This document shows, one piece after another, positions 1-4,556 of a DNA stretch of 11,492 bases. This stretch comes from Bacilli bacterium (lineage in GTDB: Bacteria; Bacillota_I; Bacilli_A; RF39; UBA660): contig JAEDGC010000050.1 in assembly GCA_016297695.1 (NCBI GenBank), positions 1 through 11,492 on the forward strand, given 5' to 3'. A program made the position numbers and the translations under genes. A model generated the notes under the pieces. That model was not told the origin of the DNA. It saw nothing but the letters and a program-made list of their open reading frames with translations, and did not search any database. How positions within the stretch are numbered: the first letter of the stretch is position 1; each line of letters begins with the position of its first letter.

Positions 1-6
1 CATAGA

Positions 7-64
7 GGTTGATTTCTATGCCCTTAATACTATACATATTTAATGTTATTAAGTTAAATCAACC
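7..64. repeat. Nested inverted repeat after the last gene
   Basis: Three nested pairs occur: GGTTGATTT/AAATCAACC (7-15 and 56-64), CTTAATA/TATTAAG (23-29 and 47-53) and ACAT/ATGT (34-37 and 43-46), 20 exact base pairs in all. One side is nearly continuous and the other has bulges of seven and four bases. A competing hairpin CATAGA/TCTATG (1-6 and 15-20) shares bases with the outer arm. No SD, tRNA or rRNA pattern is present. It may be a structured leader or 3' region, or a protein-binding site. Confidence 0.55.
29..57 (-). promoter_or_regulatory. Possible promoter for a gene beyond the window edge
   Basis: On the minus strand TTAACT (52-57, four of six) is followed by 17 bases and TATAGT (29-34, five of six). 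It overlaps the nested inverted repeat, which could serve as its operator. The rest of 1-96 holds no gene. In AT-rich DNA such matches arise by chance, so confidence is low. Confidence 0.3.
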
Positions 65-96
65 ACTTTTTTTGTGGGAATTAAATTTTTTTCTAA

Positions 97-858
97 CTAG
101 AAATTACATCCACTACATCCATTGTTGTAGTTAAATCCAAATGGGTTATAGCAACAATTTGGATTAGGAACTACATAAGAAGCAACAGGGCAACCTGGAT
201 CTCGTAATTGGCTTACGATATTAGCAGTTTGTTTGTCATTGCTAATTTGACCTTTTAATGCAACATTTTCAGCTCGTAATGCTTCAATCTTGTCATTAGT
301 ATAAATATCTACTAATCTTTGATTTCCAGCGTTAATTGCAGTAATAATATCGCAAGTTTGTTTTTCATTTGCATATTTTACATCAGCAATTGCTTGTCGT
401 GTGTTGCAGCAACATTCAGCTAATTCTCTTGATAATGCGTTAAATCCAGTTTGATTTTGATAGCCTAATGTACAAATTGCATTATCTACGCCATGAAAAC
501 CAGTCATTAATTGAGTGTTTAGTGCAGAAAAACCTTGATTAATCCAATTTTGCATTTGAGCTTGACCTAAAATAATTGAATTTAAGTCAGACATAATTTC
601 TGATGTTGAGAAACCACTTGCTACATCATTAGTTGTTGCTAACTTTCCTAATTGCCAACCATATAAATCTCCACCAGTAAAGCCATTATTTCTACCATTG
701 CCAAAGCCAAAGCCACCGCCCCAGCCACCAAACAATGAAGCTACTAATGCTAAACCAATTAATCCTTCCCAACCATTGCCAAAGCCATTGTTGTTGTAGT
801 TTCCTGAATCTCTACCAATTGCATAACCTTCTGCAAAAGAACCATCATTTTGATACAT
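97..858 (-). CDS. Gly/Asn- and Cys-rich conserved phage protein
   Basis: A 253-residue protein with SD AAAGGAG eight nucleotides before the ATG. Residues 1-28 start MYQNDGSFAEGYAIGRDSGN. Residues 29-62 are a Gly/Phe/Trp-rich hydrophobic stretch (LIGLALVASLFGGWGGGFGF) that could insert in a membrane. Residues 75-210 are helical with loosely repeated motifs (INQGFSALNTQLMTGFHGVDNAI, YQNQTGFNALSRELAECCCNT), like a fibrous coiled coil. The tail is Cys-rich (CPVAS, NCCYN, CSGCNF). Ten cysteines in all include CCC at 149-151. The opening, CCCNTRQAI and NDKIEALRAEN elements are ones I recall from a widespread, unassigned family in gut Firmicutes phages. A virion surface or minor structural role, perhaps disulfide- or metal-linked, is an inference from its repeats and cysteines. 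It ends with TAG and no strong terminator follows. Confidence 0.72.
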   Translation of the reverse strand: MYQNDGSFAEGYAIGRDSGNYNNNGFGNGWEGLIGLALVASLFGGWGGGFGFGNGRNNGFTGGDLYGWQLGKLATTNDVASGFSTSEIMSDLNSIILGQAQMQNWINQGFSALNTQLMTGFHGVDNAICTLGYQNQTGFNALSRELAECCCNTRQAIADVKYANEKQTCDIITAINAGNQRLVDIYTNDKIEALRAENVALKGQISNDKQTANIVSQLRDPGCPVASYVVPNPNCCYNPFGFNYNNGCSGCNF

Positions 859-894
859 AATTTTTCTCCTTTCAAAATATAAAATGTATATATA

Positions 895-926
895 AAAAAT
901 CTATTTAGGTACCATTATAGATTTTT
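895..926 (-). promoter_or_regulatory. 32-base imperfect palindrome between the 87- and 253-aa genes
   Basis: Perfect 10-base arms (895-904 and 917-926, AAAAATCTAT and complement) enclose a 12-base centre whose core GGTACC (908-913) is itself palindromic. On the minus strand it ends in a run of T residues and could act as a weak AT-rich terminator. A TATAAT (914-919, minus) overlaps one arm, so it could instead be an operator over a weak promoter. I cannot decide between these. Confidence 0.4.
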
Positions 927-934
927 ATATCAAA

Positions 935-1198
935 TTAATATTTTTTATTTGAAATCATATTCCACATTTGAGAAAATGTATTACTAATCTCTGTTTGTTG
1001 AATTGGAATATTATATTGTTTAGCAATTTGCATTGCGAATTCAATCGGATTCATTCCACTTTGTTTCATTTGATTACTTAAAATTCTAAAATTAGGATAT
1101 TGATTAAAAATTGTTTGTTCTATTTGTTGTGGTGTTGCACCCATTGATAAAAAACGATTTAATAAATTTAAAGGTGAAATTGCTTGTCGATTATTCAT
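935..1198 (-). CDS. Small helical phage protein of unknown function
   Basis: An 87-residue protein that looks all-helical, with the pattern SPLNLLNRFLSMGATPQQIE, then FNQYPNFRILSNQMKQSGMNPIEFAMQIAKQYNI. Two short helix-turn units, GATPQQIEQTI and GMNPIEFAMQI, resemble each other, suggesting an internal duplication. The same pattern (repeats of G-x-x-P-x-x and Met/Gln-rich helices) occurs in small proteins found beside the 217-aa-type gene in gut Firmicutes phages, as I recall; the function is unknown there. It starts two bases after the previous stop, using the SD GAGGGTG within the end of the 217-aa gene, so the pair is co-translated. It does not look like a DNA-binding protein despite its helices, as no helix-turn-helix recognition pattern is obvious. 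Confidence 0.7.
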   Translation of the reverse strand: MNNRQAISPLNLLNRFLSMGATPQQIEQTIFNQYPNFRILSNQMKQSGMNPIEFAMQIAKQYNIPIQQTEISNTFSQMWNMISNKKY

Positions 1199-1200
1199 AA

Positions 1201-1854
1201 TTATTCACCCTCTTTTATATTTTTTCGTTGATTGTTAGTGTTTTGAGAGTTATTAACTGATGTATTTATGTTTTGTTTGTTTAAATTTTCTATTTTTCTC
1301 ATTAATTCATTAAAATTGCCCTTAAATTTCTCTTCTAATGCATTTATTTGATTTGCCACATAAGTTGTAAGGTAATCTTTAGTTAAATCATTGTTGCTTA
1401 AATTTTGGGCTTGTGTATCTTGTTTTATGCTCCCATCATCTTTTACTAAACGATATGTTTCCATTTTGTATCGACCTTCATTATCAGCATACTTGATAAA
1501 TAACTTTTCATTCGTTTCACTGTCTAATAAAAATACTTTTTTGTTTGCGTCCACTACAAATGCTTTTGCTCCTTCAACTCCACTAACATATGTTAATGGA
1601 TGATATATTGTTTGTGGCTGTTGCATTTGTTGTTGATGTTGGTATGGATTATAAAACATTGGATTATAACTATACATTCCATAGTTTTGAGGAGTATAAT
1701 TTTGTGCTACATTCCCATTTTGTTGATTTTGTTGACCTTGTTGAAAACCTTGATTTTGGTTCATTATATTGCCATAATTACCATTATTTGCTTGTTGGTA
1801 ATTCCCACCATATGCATATGCATTGTAATTGTAATTGTTATATGGATATGCCAT
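1201..1854 (-). CDS. Q/N/Y-rich protein with small folded core and coiled coil
   Basis: A 217-residue protein in three parts. Residues 1-83 are low complexity, rich in Asn, Gln, Tyr and Gly. Residues 86-140 are a compact beta-like domain (HPLTYVSGVEGAKAFVVDANKKVFLLD, FIKYADNEGRYKMETYRLV). Residues 157-196 are a charged helix likely to be a coiled coil, followed by an Asn/Gln-rich tail. The YVSGVEGAKAF...VFLLDS...FIK..D..G pattern is one I recall from a frequent, functionally unassigned family in gut Firmicutes phages, often with a similar disordered Gln/Pro/Tyr-rich leader. The SD GGGGG lies before the ATG, and the last codons (AAAGAGGGTGAATAA) double as the SD of the 87-aa gene two nucleotides on. 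A virion-associated or scaffold-like role is a guess from the low-complexity leader, coiled coil and neighbours. Confidence 0.7.
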   Translation of the reverse strand: MAYPYNNYNYNAYAYGGNYQQANNGNYGNIMNQNQGFQQGQQNQQNGNVAQNYTPQNYGMYSYNPMFYNPYQHQQQMQQPQTIYHPLTYVSGVEGAKAFVVDANKKVFLLDSETNEKLFIKYADNEGRYKMETYRLVKDDGSIKQDTQAQNLSNNDLTKDYLTTYVANQINALEEKFKGNFNELMRKIENLNKQNINTSVNNSQNTNNQRKNIKEGE

Positions 1855-1880
1855 TTTTTTTGTCCCCCTTTTGCAATTGC

Positions 1881-1908
1881 ATTATAAAATTAAAAAACCC
1901 TTTGAAAA
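1881..1908 (-). promoter_or_regulatory. Probable promoter for the 217-aa gene unit
   Basis: A perfect TATAAT is seen on the minus strand at 1881-1886. The best -35 match is TTTTCA at 1903-1908 (four of six, 16-base spacer), within the second terminator hairpin. The start site would lie about 20 bases before the ATG at 1854, and the leader carries the SD GGGGG. Two terminators just upstream make a new promoter here necessary unless read-through is large. Confidence 0.45.
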
Positions 1909-1912
1909 AGGG
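1892..1912 (-). terminator. Second intrinsic terminator hairpin
   Basis: On the minus strand CCCTTT and AAAGGG form a perfect 6-bp stem with a 3-base loop (1898-1912), followed by six T residues (1892-1897). It lies about 30 bases past the first terminator and may act as a back-up. It overlaps the possible -35 region of the next promoter, so it could also insulate or attenuate that promoter. Confidence 0.65.
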
Positions 1913-1944
1913 ACATTTTAGGTACAACAAAATATTTTTTACAT

Positions 1945-1973
1945 AAAAAAAGGTATTGCTTTTACACAATACC
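1945..1973 (-). terminator. Intrinsic terminator ending the membrane-gene unit
   Basis: On the minus strand GGTATTG and CAATACC form a perfect 7-bp stem (1967-1973 and 1952-1958) with an 8-base loop, followed directly by seven T residues (1945-1951). The TAA stop of the 185-aa gene (1962-1964) falls inside the loop, so the terminator overlaps the coding end. Confidence 0.85.
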
Positions 1974-2519
1974 GATTTCTTTTAGTTTTTTTCTTGCTCT
2001 AACTATTGACTTGCGTATTGAATCATCTTCAACACTCTCAATTATAGCAATTTCACTATATTTCTTCTTCTCTATGTATTTCATAATCATTCTTTTTGTT
2101 TCTAGTTCACTTAATTTCGCCTCTTTGCACGCAATTAAAAGTTTTTCTTTATCTTGAAAAATGCTCTTTGATATAATTAATCTTTCTAAACAAAATTCTA
2201 ATAATGTATTTAAAAATGCAATTCCCATTATTATAAATATGTTTAGATAATATGATATATCAAGTTCTTTACAAAATATTAAAAATATGATTTCTACAAT
2301 AAATGTTATTATTTTACAATATTTACACGCTTTTATTGGTTCATTTGGAAACAACGTATCTGTGTGAAATCTATACTTAAAACAACCTTGTATCAACTCA
2401 AAGAAAACTATAAACATTATCATTTGAATGTGCCTATCAAATACATACGCTAATAATACAATTAGTACACAATATAAATAATATACTAATCTCTTTTTAA
2501 ATAAAATCCAATTTAACAT
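1962..2519 (-). CDS. Membrane protein with C-terminal sigma-70 region 4-like HTH
   Basis: A 185-residue protein with two parts. Residues 1-120 are polytopic, with about four helices (near 11-28, 32-45, 69-84, 90-110), and include a loop with RFHTDT and KACKYC (His52, Cys65, Cys68). The spacing and setting faintly recall the His/Cys site of AgrB-type membrane peptidases, but it is wider than the canonical site and unproven. Residues 124-183 read like sigma-70 region 4: LSELETKRMIMKYIEKKKYSE, then IAIIESVEDDSIRKSIVRARKKLKE, including the ending found in many ECF-type factors. No region 2 is present, so it cannot be a full sigma factor. The start ATG overlaps the preceding TAA (TAATG) and lacks a clear SD, so it depends on coupling. 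The stop codon lies in the loop of the terminator. I recall similar membrane-plus-HTH proteins near lysis genes of Firmicutes phages, without a known role. Confidence 0.65.
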   Translation of the reverse strand: MLNWILFKKRLVYYLYCVLIVLLAYVFDRHIQMIMFIVFFELIQGCFKYRFHTDTLFPNEPIKACKYCKIITFIVEIIFLIFCKELDISYYLNIFIIMGIAFLNTLLEFCLERLIISKSIFQDKEKLLIACKEAKLSELETKRMIMKYIEKKKYSEIAIIESVEDDSIRKSIVRARKKLKEIGIV

Positions 2520-3256
2520 TATTTTTTAATCTTTGCTAATCTTTTATCAATTTTTTCGATTAAAGATTTGTTAGGAAATTCTTTCTTTAACTCTTTTTCC
2601 TTGATTTCAAGTAATTCAGTTTCAGATTTTCCCCAAAGAAATCCACCGCTTAAAAATCCCATAAAACTAACTCCTATCCATAAAATATTTAAAAATATAT
2701 AATAGTCAATTTGCATAATATAATAAATCATAGATGGGCAATTAGATAAAATATCATTTATATTTCTAACAAATAGTATATTTACTTGCCATATATTTAT
2801 TATTATATATATCAATAAACTATATATTATTTTATAAAAATTATTATATAAATTTTTATTTTTTAAATTAATAATTGTGGGAATTATTATTAAATATATA
2901 ATTTCAATAACACCACCAATAAAATTATAAAAAAACTTTATTATGTAACCAAGAATAAATAATGAATTAAATAACAAAAATTCAAATTTATTAAATCTTT
3001 TCTTTCTTATTGCAGATAATACCCATACATTTAAACTATATACATATAATATAATACCAATACTAAATTCTAGCCATACGTGATTATCAATAAAATCGCA
3101 AACATTTATAAACGTTTGCGATCTTACTACAATTGGATACCAAATATTAAAACATAATTTTAATCCCAAAAACATTAACAACGTTATCCACAAGATTATC
3201 CATATTGTTTTAACTAACTTTGGCAAATCAACAATTTTATTAATCGCTTTATTCAT
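2519..3256 (-). CDS. Polytopic membrane protein, unknown function
   Basis: A 245-residue protein with about five or six predicted transmembrane helices (near 18-38, 62-82, 93-110, 112-128, 141-163, 183-206). It ends in a strongly charged cytoplasmic-type tail (SETELLEIKEKELKKEFPNK and onward to KIKK). I do not recognise a family. The N-terminal half has IDLPKLVKTIWIILW and FIDNHVW motifs but no catalytic constellation that I can name. The base composition is visibly more AT-rich than in the tail genes, with Ile/Phe/Tyr/Asn-heavy coding. A weak SD (AAAGAAG) precedes the ATG, seven nucleotides after the stop of the 292-aa gene. Its TAA overlaps the next ATG (TAATG), so it is translated with the sigma-like membrane protein and the two may work together, for example as partner subunits. 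A role in host interaction or exclusion is a guess. Confidence 0.65.
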   Translation of the reverse strand: MNKAINKIVDLPKLVKTIWIILWITLLMFLGLKLCFNIWYPIVVRSQTFINVCDFIDNHVWLEFSIGIILYVYSLNVWVLSAIRKKRFNKFEFLLFNSLFILGYIIKFFYNFIGGVIEIIYLIIIPTIINLKNKNLYNNFYKIIYSLLIYIIINIWQVNILFVRNINDILSNCPSMIYYIMQIDYYIFLNILWIGVSFMGFLSGGFLWGKSETELLEIKEKELKKEFPNKSLIEKIDKRLAKIKK

Positions 3257-3263
3257 AGCTTCT

Positions 3264-3812
3264 TTATTTATCAGCTTGAATATTTTGTTGTAATTGTTCT
3301 AGTTTGTTTCTGTAGATTTGTAATGCTCCGTTTTTTGAATTTAATTTATCTTGCAATGTTTTATATTCAGCCTTATATTTTTCATATTCATTATATGTTA
3401 CTTCATCAAGATTTAATCCTAATGATTGACAAGTTCTTACATCTTCTAAAGTATGAGTATATTTCTTGTTTAAATCTTCAATAGTCTTTTCAATACTTGT
3501 AACTTCTTTACTATATGTTAAAACTTGACGCTCTAAATATTTAATGCTGTTAATTTGATCTAAATCAGTTTTATCGCCATTTAATTGGTCTTTTAATTGT
3601 GCTATCGCTTCTTTAAATTGTACTGAACCAAATCCTGTTGTTAAAACTGAAATAACTAAACCTATTACAGTCATTAATACACCAACAACATTAAATCCTA
3701 ATTCAAATGGTAAATATGTTCCTAACCAGTTAAAAATTATTTCTAATAATCCTAATAATGCTACAAGGCAACTTACAATAGCTCCCTTATTTTTTTTAAT
3801 CCATTTTAACAT
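3264..3812 (-). CDS. Probable internal-start product of the 292-aa gene
   Basis: An in-frame ATG at 3812 would give a 182-residue protein with two transmembrane helices and the whole coiled coil. It is preceded by AAAGGAAG (3820-3827) with a seven-nucleotide spacer, as good as the SDs of neighbouring genes, and starts MLKWIKKNKG, a natural-looking cationic membrane-protein N-terminus. Either the gene makes two proteins from nested starts, or two ancestral genes have fused and kept the second ribosome site. The SD could be chance within the Lys-Gly-Ser-Lys-Lys codons, so this is a proposal. Confidence 0.45.
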   Translation of the reverse strand: MLKWIKKNKGAIVSCLVALLGLLEIIFNWLGTYLPFELGFNVVGVLMTVIGLVISVLTTGFGSVQFKEAIAQLKDQLNGDKTDLDQINSIKYLERQVLTYSKEVTSIEKTIEDLNKKYTHTLEDVRTCQSLGLNLDEVTYNEYEKYKAEYKTLQDKLNSKNGALQIYRNKLEQLQQNIQADK

Positions 3813-4142
3813 CTTTTTACTTCCTTTCGTAGTTTCAATGATTAAATTACCTAATTCTTCCCCATCATTTGTAGGGTGTTGTGAAAATCTAATTGCTTTC
3901 ATTGGTTTTTGGCTTTCAACCAATTTGTCTAACATTGTATGTGTTTGCTGATTTTTTAAATGATTATCTTCATTGTGCTTTAGCAATATTACTTTAAACA
4001 ACCCAATCAATACTAAAATTAGAATTATCACAGAATATATGAGCTGAATTTTTTCCAACTCCCAATGCACGACTATTGATAATATAATACCAGATATTGC
4101 ACCACCTAAAATGTCCCAATACTTTTTTATTATCTTTAGCAT
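3264..4142 (-). CDS. Two-part membrane protein with C-terminal coiled coil, holin-like
   Basis: A 292-residue protein of two halves. Residues 1-55 hold an amphipathic start (MLKIIKKYWDILGG) and one or two transmembrane helices (about 11-29 and 34-53). Residues 56-110 are a soluble linker with SQKPMKAIRFSQHPTNDGEE. A second membrane part begins at Met111 (MLKWIKKNKG) with helices at about 118-140 and 146-171. Residues 173-290 are a charged, mostly helical coiled coil (repeated Lys/Glu/Gln, LEQLQQ). The second half opens like a small phage holin (short cationic N-terminus, then a hydrophobic hairpin), but the long coiled coil is not usual for one. SD AGGAG lies six nucleotides before the ATG. 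An internal SD precedes Met111, so a 182-residue product is likely too. First gene of the promoter-terminator unit. Function unknown; lysis, membrane anchoring or exclusion are all possible. Confidence 0.72.
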   Translation of the reverse strand: MLKIIKKYWDILGGAISGIILSIVVHWELEKIQLIYSVIILILVLIGLFKVILLKHNEDNHLKNQQTHTMLDKLVESQKPMKAIRFSQHPTNDGEELGNLIIETTKGSKKMLKWIKKNKGAIVSCLVALLGLLEIIFNWLGTYLPFELGFNVVGVLMTVIGLVISVLTTGFGSVQFKEAIAQLKDQLNGDKTDLDQINSIKYLERQVLTYSKEVTSIEKTIEDLNKKYTHTLEDVRTCQSLGLNLDEVTYNEYEKYKAEYKTLQDKLNSKNGALQIYRNKLEQLQQNIQADK

Positions 4143-4162
4143 TTTGTTCTCCTAACGCTTTA

Positions 4163-4191
4163 ATTATATAACTAATCATAAAATTTGTAAA
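4163..4191 (-). promoter_or_regulatory. Near-consensus sigma-A promoter for the membrane-gene unit
   Basis: Read on the minus strand, TTTACA (4186-4191, five of six bases of TTGACA) is followed by exactly 17 bases and then TATAAT (4163-4168, perfect). Transcription would begin about 20 nucleotides before the ATG at 4142, leaving a short leader with the SD AGGAG. It is the best vegetative promoter match I found in the window and lies in one of its few real intergenic gaps. Confidence 0.75.
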
Positions 4192-4201
4192 TACTTTTTT
4201 A

Positions 4202-4549
4202 TTAACTTATCACATTTATGCACCATTGTCGAAAATCATTCCATCTATCAACAATCCAATTGCCTAATTTCCCAATAGGGTCTAAACCAAATATAAATTG
4301 ACTAGCAATTAATACACCAACGCATAATATTAATAAACATATTACAAAAGTATAATAATTTCTTTTGTCAAACATAAATGAACCAATTTTTTGTATTAAA
4401 TCTAAAATCATTCTAATAAATCTATACAACCAATAAACAAGAGTTATAGCTAATAATATATAATATATTATTCTAATAGCTTTAGGTAATCTATCACCTA
4501 TTCTATATGCTAATCTTCGATGTAATGTTTCAATTCCATTATTTTCCAT
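4202..4549 (-). CDS. Two-helix phage membrane protein
   Basis: A 115-residue protein with two transmembrane helices (about 25-43 and 66-87), a charged N-terminus (LHRRLAYRIGDRLPK) and a short Trp-rich tail after GLDPIGKLGNW. The HRRLAYRIGDRLP motif followed by helix-loop-helix is a pattern I recall from small proteins directly after receptor-binding genes in gut Firmicutes phages, with no known function. Two helices and small size fit a holin or pinholin, but it may equally be a membrane anchor used during DNA entry or lysis; I cannot separate these. The SD AGGTG overlaps the TAG stop of the fibre gene, with seven nucleotides between the two genes, so it belongs to the end of the tail operon. 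No terminator follows it; the next 59 bases hold the promoter of the next unit. Confidence 0.65.
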   Translation of the reverse strand: MENNGIETLHRRLAYRIGDRLPKAIRIIYYILLAITLVYWLYRFIRMILDLIQKIGSFMFDKRNYYTFVICLLILCVGVLIASQFIFGLDPIGKLGNWIVDRWNDFRQWCINVIS

Positions 4550-4556
4550 AATTCAC

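Noticed and set aside
1..3. ATG on the minus strand at the very edge as the start of a next gene
   Set aside because: The preceding bases (pyrimidine-rich CCTCT) give no SD and nothing of the gene is visible.
1..66. tRNA or tRNA-like gene in the nested repeat
   Set aside because: There is no T-arm GTTCGA-type sequence, no anticodon arm of the right size and no 7-bp acceptor layout.
63..90. CCAC-T7-GTGG followed by a T-run on the plus strand as a terminator
   Set aside because: Only a 4-bp stem, and no plus-strand gene ends there; it may only matter as part of the alternative folds noted at 1-66.
1391..1946. Plus-strand frames of 70-118 codons opposite the 217-aa gene
   Set aside because: They are antisense to a low-complexity gene, give biased His/Tyr/Ile/Leu-rich products and lack a plausible SD or recognisable domain.
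1962..2519. A complete sigma factor
   Set aside because: Only a region 4-like HTH is present; regions 2 and 3 are absent and the rest is membrane-spanning.
3994..4179. 61-aa minus-strand frame overlapping the start of the 292-aa gene
   Set aside because: Its ATG lies within the promoter spacer, no SD precedes it, and it overlaps a well-supported gene in another frame.
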